The position numbers and the translations under genes are program-made. Positions 33,606-41,068 of a stretch of DNA of 41,068 nt are shown one piece after another (within the stretch, counting starts at the first letter, position 1; each line of letters starts with the position of its first letter). The notes under the pieces were generated by a model. That model was not told where the DNA came from, ran no database searches, and saw only the letters and a list, made by a program, of their open reading frames with translations. Source of the stretch: Desulfobacca acetoxidans (GTDB lineage: Bacteria; Desulfobacterota; Desulfobaccia; Desulfobaccales; 0-14-0-80-60-11); assembly GCA_022736495.1 (NCBI GenBank), contig DZCR01000006.1:1-41068 (forward strand), in the 5' to 3' direction.

Positions 33606-35309
33606 TTAGAGCAGATCATAGAGCTTCATTTTGCGCCACAGGGAGCTGCGGCTGATGCCCAGGACCCGGGCCGCGGCCTCCCGGTTGCCCCGGGCCTTGT
33701 GCAGGGCTTTTTCAATGGCCAGGCGTTCGCTGTCCCAGCGCTGCTGATGCAGCTTGGCCGGAGGCGCCGGCGTGCGAGCGCGGGGCGCTTCCAGTTCCGG
33801 GAGCAGGTCTTTGGTGATCACCGCACCTTTGACAAACACAAAGGCGTATTCCAGCACCCGCTCCAGTTCCCGGATATTGCCCGGCCAGGCATAGTGCTGC
33901 AGGATGGACAGGACCTTGGGGTCGACCCCCCGCACGTTTTTCTGGTATTTGCGGTTGAGGCGGGCCAGGAGATGGTTCACCAGGAGCGGAATATCCTCCG
34001 GCCGGTCCCGGAGCGCCGGTAAATAAAACGGCACCGTGCGCAGGCGGTACAGGAGATCCATGCGGAAGCGTCCCTGCCGCACCTCCTCCAGCAGGTTGCG
34101 GCTAGTGGCGGCAATGATCCGGGCCTCCATGGGCTGAGGCTGAGAGCTCCCCACCCGTTCGAAGACCTTGGATTCCAACACCCGGAGCAGCTTGGCCTGC
34201 AGTTCCAGCTTGAGTTCGCCGATTTCATCCAGGAACAGGGTGCCGCCTTTGGCCAGTTCAAACCGGCCCACCTTGTGGCTGATGGCTCCGGTAAAGGCGC
34301 CCTTGACGTGGCCAAACAATTCCGATTCGATGAGGGTCTCCACCAGGGCCGAACAACTGAAGGCCACGAAGGGGCCCTGGGCCCGGGGGCTCTTTTGATG
34401 GATGGCCTGGGCAAAGAGGTCTTTGCCGGTCCCGGACTCCCCCTCAATGACCACCGTAGCCTCGGAGGCTGCGACGTCCGGCAGCATGTCCAGCAGTTTG
34501 AGCATGGGGGGGCTTTTGCCGATGATCTCGACCTCTCCGGAAACGGGGGGACGATTCTGCCGCCGGGGCAGGGCCAATCCCAAGGATTGGAAGGTTTCCA
34601 CCCCGCCGACAATGGCCTCCCGCTTGTTGCGGATGGGGGCGGTGCTGATGAGGAGATTGAGCCAGATTCCTGCTTTGTTCCTGATGCGCACGTCCTGATC
34701 TTTACGGGTAATGCCGTCTTCCAGGCTGGCTTTCAAGGCGCAGCCGGTTTTGCAGCGGTCGCCTTGCAGGACCTCCCAGCAGTAGCGGCCCAGGACTTCT
34801 GCCGGGGTAAAGCCGGTAAGTTCCTGCGCCGTCCGGTTGAACGCGGTGATAATCCGGCGCTGGTTGACGATGAACAGGCCCCGGTCAAAGTTATCGAAGA
34901 CGGCGTCGGGCGCAACCCCCAACCCGAAGTCGGACCAATCCGGCGATGATTTGGTGGGGGTATCATCATGAAAGGCCAGCACGGCCCCGACAATTTCCTG
35001 GTCCTGGCCGTAGAGGGGAGAGAGGGAATATTTCAGAAACCGCGTCTGGTCCGGCGCAAGAGTGACCTGGGTGAGGATCTGGGCGCGCATGACCCCGGAT
35101 GCCAAAGTTTCCAGAAAAGCTAACTCGGCCTGGGGGAGATAGGCTGCGGGGAAGAGTTCGTCTAAGGCGAGTATCTGGCCGTGCTCCAGCCGTCTCCTCA
35201 ACAGCCTTTCGGCCTGGAGGGTGGACGACAGGATGACCTGTTCCGGGGAGAGGATGAGGATCCCATCTCCCGGGGGCAGGTCAGCATAATCTTGCTGGCC
35301 CTCGCTCAC
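33606..35309 (-). CDS. Sigma-54-dependent transcriptional activator (PAS-PAS-AAA+-Fis)
   Basis: A 567-residue enhancer-binding protein. Two N-terminal PAS domains (about 12-115 and 132-245) are followed by an AAA+ domain with Walker A GESGTGKD (290-297), the sigma-54 contact loop GAFTGA (337-342) and Walker B TLFLDE (357-362). A Fis-type helix-turn-helix (about 525-567, REAAARVLGISRSSLWRKM) ends it. PAS2 has clustered cysteines (C177, C186, C190), which could sense redox state or hold a cofactor. There is no receiver domain, so the signal enters through PAS. The start is a GTG with GAGG 6 nt upstream. The gene lies directly upstream of a sigma-54 promoter for the nuoE cluster, so that cluster is the likely target. 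Confidence 0.93.
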   Translation of the reverse strand: MSEGQQDYADLPPGDGILILSPEQVILSSTLQAERLLRRRLEHGQILALDELFPAAYLPQAELAFLETLASGVMRAQILTQVTLAPDQTRFLKYSLSPLYGQDQEIVGAVLAFHDDTPTKSSPDWSDFGLGVAPDAVFDNFDRGLFIVNQRRIITAFNRTAQELTGFTPAEVLGRYCWEVLQGDRCKTGCALKASLEDGITRKDQDVRIRNKAGIWLNLLISTAPIRNKREAIVGGVETFQSLGLALPRRQNRPPVSGEVEIIGKSPPMLKLLDMLPDVAASEATVVIEGESGTGKDLFAQAIHQKSPRAQGPFVAFSCSALVETLIESELFGHVKGAFTGAISHKVGRFELAKGGTLFLDEIGELKLELQAKLLRVLESKVFERVGSSQPQPMEARIIAATSRNLLEEVRQGRFRMDLLYRLRTVPFYLPALRDRPEDIPLLVNHLLARLNRKYQKNVRGVDPKVLSILQHYAWPGNIRELERVLEYAFVFVKGAVITKDLLPELEAPRARTPAPPAKLHQQRWDSERLAIEKALHKARGNREAAARVLGISRSSLWRKMKLYDLL

Positions 35310-35395
35310 CTTGCGCCTCGGCCGGGTTTGGCCACGCCCGCCAAGCCCGGCGATCTGATGGTTGCCTGGTCTGGGAGAACGACTGAATATTTTCT

Positions 35396-35424
35396 ATTTT
35401 ACTGACAAGTTAGCAATATTTCAA
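35396..35424 (-). promoter_or_regulatory. Predicted sigma-70 promoter of the sigma-54 activator gene
   Basis: On the minus strand TTGAAA (35424-35419) and TAAAAT (35401-35396) are separated by 17 nt; each matches 5 of 6 consensus bases. Transcription would begin near 35389, about 80 nt before the GTG start. Confidence 0.6.
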
Positions 35425-35532
35425 GAAGTTCTTCCGGGCAGCCGTGACCTGCAGGGCAAGGTAAAGGAGATCATGGGAGGGTATTCCTCCAGGCAAAGCT
35501 GACCTGCGGCTTGCAGCCGAACCCCGCGTCAC

Positions 35533-35571
35533 GTGCCCGTCCGGCCACGGGATTTGAATTCCCGGTGGCAC
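35533..35571. other. Hairpin in the gap between the activator and antiporter genes
   Basis: CCACGGGA (35545-35552) pairs with TCCCGGTGG (35560-35568) with one bulged G, inside outer arms GTGCC/GGCAC. There is no T-run, so it is not a clear terminator. The rest of 35425-35650 shows no gene. Confidence 0.3.
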
Positions 35572-35650
35572 GCATTCATGCAAGCCTGCAGGTAGCGGAA
35601 ATTACTGCGCCCGGCCAAGTGCCCGGAAGCAAACCAAGACAGCCTTTCTT

Positions 35651-37552
35651 TCAGCGCATAACTTCATCGCGCTGCATGAGCCGTTCTATTTCTTGATCCT
35701 TGAGGACGACCTCTTCCCCCCGCAGCATGCGTTCCATTACGGGCAGCAAATGCTGGGCGGCCAATTGGTTGGGCAGATAGACATAGTCCACCCCGGTCTG
35801 ATAGAGGGCGACGGCCCGGGATGGGCTTTCCGCAGTAGCGATCGTCTTCGCCTGAGGAGCAATCTTCTTGATTTGGTTGATTAGCTTGAGATTATTCGTA
35901 CCCACCAGGATCTCATCGGGAATGGTAGAGATGACGATCTTGGCATCTTTAATACCGGCATGATGCAGGGTCTCCGTATTGCTGATATCTCCGTAGTGGA
36001 TTTTGACGCCATGGAGCGGCAAGCGCGAGAGGACCTTGGGATTGAAATCCACTACGACTATCCGGTCCTTAATTTCGGCCTCCAGGTTTTCGATTTCCTG
36101 GATTAAGGCGCTGGCGACCCGGAAAAACCCCAGGATGGCGATGTCCTTGGGGGCCGCCTCCGGCCCCGTCGCCTCGCTGTGCAGATCCCGGAAGCCGACA
36201 TATCCCAGGGCCGTGCTCAGAAACCCCTGGATCTTCTGGTTATATTTGATCATATAGGTCGAAACGACGGAGGTCATGACAAACACGAAGACGATGATGG
36301 TCTGGATGTCCCGGACGATGTGGTTCTCCTTCATGCCGATGACGCCGATCACCAGGGCGAACTCGCTGAGTTGGGACAGGTTGATGGAGGTCAAGAGACT
36401 CACCCGATTGCCGTTTTTCAGGAAATAAAGGACCGGAAAGACCGACAGAAACCGGGAGGCGACCAGAAAAAGGGCCGCGGCGCCCGCCACCTTAAACATG
36501 CCCAGATTAAGCAACGGGTTGGGAATAATCATCCCCAAGGCCACAAAAAACAAAGTGATGAAGAAATCCCGGATGTTGATTATTTTAGCAATAATATCAA
36601 AGCTATAAGGAAAAGTCGAGATAGCCACCCCCGCGATCAAAGCACCCATTTCCATGGACAGACCGAAAAAACTGGCCAGACCGGCAATGAGGAAACACCA
36701 CCCCAGGGAAGCCACCAGGATGAGTTCCGGGACTCTGGCGATTTTCCGGAATAAATAACAGAGCACGTATTTGCTCAGGACCAAACTAATCAGGATGAGC
36801 AGGCCGGCCTCGGCGAAATCCTGCAAGATTGCCAGGATCTGGGGATTGGCCAGAGAAGATTGGAGGCTCAACACCACGATGGCCCAGATATCCTGAAAGA
36901 CCAGGACTCCCAGGGTAAGCCGCCCGGCCAGGGTATCCAGTTCGAATTTTTCATAGAGCAACTTCACCACAATGGTGGTGCTGCTTAAAGCCATGCAGAC
37001 GGCCAGGTAGAGCAGGTCATACTCCCCACCCATGACCTTGACGCCGAAGATTTTATACTCATAGGGGGCGCCGATGGTGAAGCCCAGCAACATAAAAAAG
37101 CCCAGGCCCATGGCGGCGCACAGGATAAATTGAGCAATACCCGTAGTTATCAGAGACTTGCCCGACTCTTTCAGCTTTTTGAGGTCCATCTCCAGCCCGA
37201 TCATAAATAACAGGAGTATCAGGCCGATCTCAGCGATGATCCGGATGTCATCCTTGCTGTGGACTAAACCGAAGCCGAATTGAGGGCCAATGGCCGCGCC
37301 CGCGGCAATGTAGGCCAGCAGGAGCGGCTGTTTTAAGAGATAAGCCACGTATCCCAACACCGTGGCGGCCAGGATGCTGACGCCGATGGCGCTTAACAGA
37401 CCGTGGCCCGGATCGTCGTTGCTGGCCCAGGCGAGTTCAGGGGCAAGCAGCAAAAATCCCGTCAGCAGGCAAGGCAGGGCTGTCCGGATGAGCCTGAACC
37501 GCGGCGTCATTGTCCGATTTATATGTGGCATTTTTGGTGGGCAAAGCCTCAT
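35651..37552 (-). CDS. Kef-type (CPA2) monovalent cation:proton antiporter with TrkA-N domain
   Basis: A membrane antiporter or K+ efflux protein of about 633 residues. An N-terminal segment resembling a signal sequence (FLLLAPELAWAS) precedes about 12 hydrophobic helices of the Na+/H+ exchanger fold, including GLEMDLKKLK, LSSTTIVVKLL and LVFQDIWAIVVL, as in KefB/KefC. The C-terminal cytosolic TrkA-N-type nucleotide-binding domain (about 465-600) has a degenerate glycine motif (ILGFFRVASALIQEIE) and the conserved VVDFNP and GDISNTETL. The start is uncertain: ATG 37552 has GAGGTG immediately upstream, a GTG at 37558 adds two residues and ATG 37510 removes 14. No glutathione-binding or ancillary KefF/G gene is nearby. 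Confidence 0.88.
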   Translation of the reverse strand: MRLCPPKMPHINRTMTPRFRLIRTALPCLLTGFLLLAPELAWASNDDPGHGLLSAIGVSILAATVLGYVAYLLKQPLLLAYIAAGAAIGPQFGFGLVHSKDDIRIIAEIGLILLLFMIGLEMDLKKLKESGKSLITTGIAQFILCAAMGLGFFMLLGFTIGAPYEYKIFGVKVMGGEYDLLYLAVCMALSSTTIVVKLLYEKFELDTLAGRLTLGVLVFQDIWAIVVLSLQSSLANPQILAILQDFAEAGLLILISLVLSKYVLCYLFRKIARVPELILVASLGWCFLIAGLASFFGLSMEMGALIAGVAISTFPYSFDIIAKIINIRDFFITLFFVALGMIIPNPLLNLGMFKVAGAAALFLVASRFLSVFPVLYFLKNGNRVSLLTSINLSQLSEFALVIGVIGMKENHIVRDIQTIIVFVFVMTSVVSTYMIKYNQKIQGFLSTALGYVGFRDLHSEATGPEAAPKDIAILGFFRVASALIQEIENLEAEIKDRIVVVDFNPKVLSRLPLHGVKIHYGDISNTETLHHAGIKDAKIVISTIPDEILVGTNNLKLINQIKKIAPQAKTIATAESPSRAVALYQTGVDYVYLPNQLAAQHLLPVMERMLRGEEVVLKDQEIERLMQRDEVMR

Positions 37553-37704
37553 GATCACCTCATTCCTTAAGGTGAATTTCGACCGGTTCTCAGGAATTCT
37601 TTGAGGGGCCGCGGCTCAGTTGTCCCGATCGGCAGAGTTCGCTGTGCTTCCGATCAATGTCCCTCATACCGTAAAAGGCTCTTTTTGTAAATGGGGAATC
37701 GGCG

Positions 37705-37733
37705 AGCCCCGGAGTCGCACTGAGTCCGGGGCT
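37705..37733. terminator. Perfect inverted repeat, possible terminator
   Basis: AGCCCCGGA (37705-37713) and TCCGGGGCT (37725-37733) form a 9-bp stem with an 11-nt loop, followed after 7 nt by TTTT on the plus strand. It lies in the non-coding stretch 37559-37886 upstream of the antiporter gene. Confidence 0.4.
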
Positions 37734-37769
37734 TAGGCCCTTTTGGCTGAGTTGAGGTGAAACGTTGAC

Positions 37770-37797
37770 CTGACCCGTGCGGCCGTTTCCGGGTCAG
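37770..37797. other. Perfect 8-bp inverted repeat
   Basis: CTGACCCG (37770-37777) and CGGGTCAG (37790-37797) around a 12-nt loop, located just upstream of the predicted promoter at 37812. It may be an operator or a hairpin; no T-run follows. Confidence 0.35.
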
Positions 37798-37811
37798 ATG
37801 TCATTAACCAT

Positions 37812-37840
37812 TTGAATCAGGCGGGCATGAGACGTATACT
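37812..37840 (+). promoter_or_regulatory. Predicted sigma-70 promoter of the short lipoprotein ORF
   Basis: TTGAAT (37812-37817), 17-nt spacer, TATACT (37835-37840; 5 of 6). Transcription would begin near 37847, followed by GGAGGAG (37871-37877) and ATG 37887. Confidence 0.55.
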
Positions 37841-37886
37841 TTCTCATATTCATGGTACATTATGGCCTCAGGAGGAGAACACAGCC

Positions 37887-37946
37887 ATGCAGCGTTTGAT
37901 CCTGTTACTTGCGCTCTTAATCTTTGTGGCGGTGGCTGGTTGTTGA
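37887..37946 (+). CDS. Very short lipoprotein-signal ORF ending in UGA after the lipobox Cys
   Basis: Nineteen codons encode MQRLILLLALLIFVAVAGC, a textbook lipoprotein signal peptide with lipobox VAGC, and the very next codon is TGA (37944-37946). The promoter and strong GGAGGAG ribosome-binding site upstream show that translation is likely. If the TGA were read through, the frame stays open for 48 more codons to a TAA at 38091-38093, giving a Ser/Thr/Pro/Gly-rich tail plausible for a small lipoprotein. Three explanations are possible: a genuine minimal peptide, a nonsense-mutated lipoprotein gene, or a selenocysteine codon. I cannot choose between them. The region 38094-38206 holds no gene. 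Confidence 0.5.
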   Translation: MQRLILLLALLIFVAVAGC

Positions 37947-38206
37947 CCGGGGTCCAAGGCGCTGCGGTCAGGCAGCCAGCCATGCGGCCCGGCAACCGGG
38001 TTTAAAGCCAACTCTCAAAGTATCGAACCCTCTACGCCAACCCAAAAAACTTATGCCTCAGGGCATGCCGGGGTGCTGACCGGGAATTCTTAAAATCGCC
38101 GGATTTTCGCAGCAATTAATACAACATTCCCGCCTGGATTGCGTGGCGGTCCAGGCGCCGAATGCCTCCTGCTGGTCAACGCGGGTAGGCGTAATTTATA
38201 ACCGCC

Positions 38207-39013
38207 TCAGGTACTCCTGACCACCAGATGCTGTTCAGGCGCCGGAAATTGGGCTTCTCCGAAGGACTCGCGAATGGCGCGGTTCGTATCGAAGTATACT
38301 TGCCAGTAATTATCATTGTGGACGTAGGGTCGCACCGCCAGGACCGGTCCCGCCAGGTTGAACTCCAAAATTTCCACATCTGGGGCCGGATCGGTCATGA
38401 CGTTGGGAATCTGGGCCAAGCGCTCTTTCAGCAGTCTTATGGCCTCGGCGGGGGGCACCCCATGGTTCAGTTGAGCCTTGAGATCGACCCGGCGGTAGGG
38501 ATTAGCGGTGAAGTTCTGAATGGTTCCAGAGAAGATCTTGTTGTTCCCTACGAAGGTGCGGACATTGTCCAAGGTGTCTATGGTGGTGACATAAAGGCCT
38601 ATTTCCTTCACCGTCCCCATGACGCCACCGGCCTCAATGAAATCACCCACCTTAAAAGGCTTCAGGAAAATCAAGAAGGCTCCCGCCGAGAGATTTGACA
38701 TGAGGCCGCCCCACATGGCGCCGATGGCCAACCCAATGCCGGCCAGGAGAGCCGCGATGCTGGTGGTCTGGACCCCGAAGTAGCCGAAGATGGCAATGAT
38801 CAGGACGACTTTCAGCAGTACGGACAAGCCCGAGCAGAGGTAATGCACCAGGGTAACATCGACCTCACGTGCCCTCAAGGTCCGGCTGAACAGGCTGGCA
38901 GCAAAATGGATCAGCCGGATACCGATGATCCAAACGACGATGGCCCCCAGTACCTTGAGACCGATGGCCACCCCCATGGTAAGAAGATTTTGGGTGAAAC
39001 TTTGGTAATCCAT
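38207..39013 (-). CDS. mscS: MscS-family small-conductance mechanosensitive channel
   Basis: A 268-residue inner-membrane channel that releases solutes on hypo-osmotic shock. Three N-terminal membrane helices are visible (about 15-40, 58-80, 84-108). The pore-lining TM3 is GIGLAIGAMWGGLMSNLSAG, followed by the beta-domain signature KPFKVGDFIEAGGVMGTVKEIGLYVTTI and a C-terminal alpha/beta domain. Length matches E. coli-type MscS. AGGGGG lies upstream of the ATG. It is a single gene between non-coding gaps. Confidence 0.95.
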   Translation of the reverse strand: MDYQSFTQNLLTMGVAIGLKVLGAIVVWIIGIRLIHFAASLFSRTLRAREVDVTLVHYLCSGLSVLLKVVLIIAIFGYFGVQTTSIAALLAGIGLAIGAMWGGLMSNLSAGAFLIFLKPFKVGDFIEAGGVMGTVKEIGLYVTTIDTLDNVRTFVGNNKIFSGTIQNFTANPYRRVDLKAQLNHGVPPAEAIRLLKERLAQIPNVMTDPAPDVEILEFNLAGPVLAVRPYVHNDNYWQVYFDTNRAIRESFGEAQFPAPEQHLVVRST

Positions 39014-39095
39014 GGTATATACCCCCTTCTGCTGTCAAACTAAAAATCGATTGTAGCCCCGAAAGTCGCCGGGCGCAATTGCTAATCGAGATGCC

Positions 39096-39290
39096 TCAAC
39101 TCTGGCACCGGGATCGAAGGCCTTGCTTATTCCTGCGGTGCGCCCTAGTCGGCGCAGTCGTAGTGGACCCGGAGGATGGGTTTGTTGCAGGTGGGCAGGC
39201 GGCGACCATGACGTCGGCTTCCTGCTCCGCCTGGGACAGGATCTGCCGGTAATCGCTGCCGGCAGAGACCACCAGCCCCCAAAGGCTCAT
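39096..39290 (-). pseudogene. Frameshifted small CxxC protein
   Basis: ATG 39290 has a strong GGGAGG ribosome-binding site (39294-39299) and starts MSLWGLVVSAGSDYRQIL. The frame as it stands runs to 39096 with an atypical Ser/Thr/Arg-rich end. Inserting one C in the run at about 39187-39191 instead gives ACPTC followed by NKPILRVHYDCAD and a TAG at 39145, a compact 48-residue protein with a CxxC pair. A one-base deletion or sequencing error is likely. I do not recognise the family. The rest of 39014-39387 is non-coding. Confidence 0.45.
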
Positions 39291-39320
39291 ATTCCTCCCG
39301 TGCTGCAATGGTTGAAAGGT

Positions 39321-39339
39321 GGCGGGCAAGACGCCCGCC
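39321..39339 (+). terminator. GC-rich hairpin followed at a distance by a T-run
   Basis: GGCGGGC (39321-39327) and GCCCGCC (39333-39339) form a perfect 7-bp stem. A T-rich stretch (39350-39362) begins 11 nt later on the plus strand. The flanking genes are both on the minus strand, so its role as a terminator is doubtful. Confidence 0.25.
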
Positions 39340-39387
39340 CTGACCTGGGTTTTCCTTTTTTTGGCGCTAAAAGCTGAGTGCAGGCAG

Positions 39388-40506
39388 CTAATAAATGGAC
39401 CAGCGCTTGAAGGACATGGCCTTGTGCACCCGGGCCAAGGCTAGATTCATGGCCGCATCCCGGGGCATGAGCTTTTTCGCCCTGGATTCTTCCACTACCA
39501 GATGGGTGTTGTGGCGCACCTTATCCTCGATAACCTTGAAGACCTCGCTCACGACCAGGATTTCTCCCCGGTATTCCATGGCCGTGCAGATCACCCCCCC
39601 CGGGTTGGCAATAAAATCCGGAATGACCAGGACTCCCTGCTCATGCAGGTATTTTTCCGCGCCATAGGTGAGCGGGATATTGGCCCCCTCCGCCACCAAC
39701 TTGGCCTTCAGACGGTGGACGTTGTCCTCATGCACTACGTCCGGTCGGGCAGCCGGAATCCAGATGTCGCAGTCGAAGTCGATAATGCCGTCCCGGTCGA
39801 ATTTTTCGCCCAGAGGATACTCAATGACGCTTTTGCCGGTATCTTTCAGCCGGATCAGCTTATCCACGTCCAGGCCTTCCGGGTCATACACTGAGCCCTG
39901 GGAGTCCGCCACGCCCACGATGACCGCCTTTTGCGCGGCCAGAAACCGGGCGCTGTGCTTGCCCACGGCGCCGAAGCCCTGAACGGCCACACGGGCCTTT
40001 TCCAAACCGAAGCCGCAATGCGTCAGGGCCACCTCAATGGCATGTTTGATTCCCCAGGCTGTGGCGCCGATTTCATCCAGCGGCATGCCGCCCAGTTCAG
40101 TGGGGAGCCCGGCCACCTGGGCCTGCTCGTCCTTAATCCAGGCCATGCACTCTTCGTCCGTGCCCATGTCCGGCCCCATGATATATTCCCGCACATTCCG
40201 CAGGGCGCCGGCCAGGGCCCGGATCAGACGTTCTTTCTCTGGTTTGGGAATCTTTGGGTCGGCGAAGACCACAACCTTGGCGCCCCCGTGAGGCAGGCCG
40301 GCCATGGCGTTTTTGAGGGTCATGGTGCGCGCCAGCCGAACGCATTCTTCGATGGAAACGTCGGTCGCCATGCGGATGCCTCCGATAGCCGGCCCCATGG
40401 CCACATTGTCCACCACCAACAGGGCCTTTAAATCCACGGAGGGTTCAAATATCTGAATGATTTTTGCCGGTCCCAAGTTATCCGCAAATCGCAGGATATC
40501 AGCCAC
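39388..40506 (-). CDS. Glu/Leu/Phe/Val-family amino acid dehydrogenase
   Basis: A cytosolic NAD(P)-dependent oxidative deaminase of 372 residues. The N-terminal catalytic domain has GPAIGGIRM, the catalytic Lys in GLPHGGAKVV and the Asp in GPDMGTDEE. The C-terminal Rossmann domain begins VAVQGFGAVGKHSARFL. Its short length and GPAIGGIRM resemble leucine/phenylalanine dehydrogenases as well as short glutamate dehydrogenases, so substrate is not assigned. The start is a GTG (40506) with AGGGGGA upstream. No branched-chain amino acid genes are adjacent apart from the TPP enzyme divergent from it. Confidence 0.92.
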   Translation of the reverse strand: MADILRFADNLGPAKIIQIFEPSVDLKALLVVDNVAMGPAIGGIRMATDVSIEECVRLARTMTLKNAMAGLPHGGAKVVVFADPKIPKPEKERLIRALAGALRNVREYIMGPDMGTDEECMAWIKDEQAQVAGLPTELGGMPLDEIGATAWGIKHAIEVALTHCGFGLEKARVAVQGFGAVGKHSARFLAAQKAVIVGVADSQGSVYDPEGLDVDKLIRLKDTGKSVIEYPLGEKFDRDGIIDFDCDIWIPAARPDVVHEDNVHRLKAKLVAEGANIPLTYGAEKYLHEQGVLVIPDFIANPGGVICTAMEYRGEILVVSEVFKVIEDKVRHNTHLVVEESRAKKLMPRDAAMNLALARVHKAMSFKRWSIY

Positions 40507-40752
40507 AAATAAGTTCCCCCTTAAGGTCTGACGTGAAATTATATGGCATATGGGTAATATACGGCTTTTTTGGCAAAGGTCCAGCAGGCTGCCCCCTGAT
40601 CTCCTCTTTCAAGACCATTTTTTCAGACCAGCGTTCTCCGGCTTGTTAAGGCCCGGCTTCGGACTTACTATGTAACCAAGGAGCAGGAACAGTTTTTTCG
40701 CCATGGCAAGACCTCAGATAATTTTCCACTCAACGGGGTGCATCCGAGAACC

Positions 40753-41068
40753 ATGAACGTAGCGCAGCTTATGGCACGATGCCTGGAAAACGAGGGGGTG
40801 GAGTTCATTTTCGGCCTCCCCGGCGAAGAGATCATCCACCTGGTAGATGCCCTGAATAATACGTCCATTCGATTTATCCTGGTGCGTTCCGAACAGGCGG
40901 CAGCCTTCATGGCGGACATGTACGGCAGGGTCACCGGCAAGGCCGGGGTCTGTCTTGCCACCCTGGGTCCCGGAGCCATTAACAGCGCCCAGGTGGGGTT
41001 AGGCCGGATCTACGACGATGAGCTGGACGCCGCTGCCGCAGCCGCCCTGATGGCGCATCTGGATAGCT
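40753..41068 (+). CDS. TPP-dependent enzyme (acetolactate synthase-like), N-terminus only
   Basis: The frame opens at ATG 40753 and runs off the window without a stop (105 codons). Residues 1-77 are a clear thiamine-diphosphate-binding N-terminal domain: FGLPGEEIIHLVDAL, the catalytic-Glu region VRSEQAAAFMADMYGRVTG and TLGPGAIN. After GPGAIN the expected acetolactate-synthase sequence is replaced by an unrelated alanine-rich stretch (SAQVGLGRIYDDELDAA), so the end may be divergent or chimeric. It is divergent from the amino acid dehydrogenase, with a 246-bp gap. Confidence 0.7.
   Translation, partial: MNVAQLMARCLENEGVEFIFGLPGEEIIHLVDALNNTSIRFILVRSEQAAAFMADMYGRVTGKAGVCLATLGPGAINSAQVGLGRIYDDELDAAAAAALMAHLDS

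Noticed and set aside
35533..35571. A tRNA-like structure in the gap
   Set aside because: The hairpin resembles a T-arm (TTTGAATTCCC), but no acceptor, D or anticodon arms can be drawn around it.

Overview
The window is a GC-rich chromosomal segment from what looks like a strictly anaerobic bacterium, most likely a Desulfobacterota (Deltaproteobacteria, Syntrophobacterales/Desulfobacca-like) lineage. This assignment is an inference. It rests on the HdrA/Mvh/NuoEFG-type redox genes, in-frame UGA (selenocysteine) codons in HdrA, MvhD and a [NiFe]-hydrogenase large subunit, a NikKLMQO-type nickel transporter, a sigma-54 activator and a large multi-PAS kinase. No rRNA, tRNA, insertion sequence or CRISPR array was recognised.

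Layout. 0-9 kb holds housekeeping and accessory genes: a copper P-type ATPase (minus strand), an M23 peptidase, a YciO/Sua5-family protein, a short ABC-ATPase relic, a CPBP membrane protease, glucose-6-phosphate dehydrogenase, a nitrilase-family amidase and an FkbM methyltransferase. 9-12.6 kb is a minus-strand nickel ECF transporter operon (nikM-nikL-nikQ-nikO-nikK) with its own promoter and a structured leader ending in a terminator-like hairpin. 12.8-17.1 kb is a seven-PAS hybrid histidine kinase. 17.4 kb encodes a DUF2284 protein.

18.35-27.7 kb (plus strand) is the centrepiece: an operon-like set encoding an HdrA/NuoEFG/[NiFeSe]-hydrogenase complex. The first lobe of a double-length HdrA is cut in two. 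Its N-terminal piece (with Sec60) is fused to a NuoE domain, a NuoF protein follows, and the rest of HdrA is fused behind a NuoG-like iron-sulfur domain. After these come MvhD (Sec68), a 65-residue unknown protein, the hydrogenase small subunit and the hydrogenase large subunit (Sec449 in place of a Ni-ligand cysteine). All three UGA codons are followed by a hairpin whose apical loop begins exactly 22 nt after the UGA and carries GG at the same position. Naive gene calling would truncate all three genes. The likely job is H2 oxidation coupled to NAD+ and ferredoxin reduction (flavin-based bifurcation); that is inference.

27.8-33.4 kb (minus strand, convergent with the first cluster and separated by a perfect 14-bp bidirectional terminator) is a second, Sec-free version: nuoE-nuoF-nuoG'-hdrA/mvhD. 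It lies behind a near-perfect sigma-54 promoter and next to a PAS-AAA-Fis sigma-54 activator (33.6-35.3 kb). 35.6-41 kb holds a Kef-type antiporter, a tiny lipoprotein-signal ORF whose lipobox Cys is followed directly by UGA, an MscS channel, a frameshifted small CxxC protein, a Glu/Leu/Phe/Val dehydrogenase and the start of a TPP-dependent enzyme cut by the window edge.

The nickel transporter, the nickel-selenium hydrogenase and the two NAD-linked Hdr modules form a plausible functional neighbourhood for hydrogen and electron-bifurcation metabolism.
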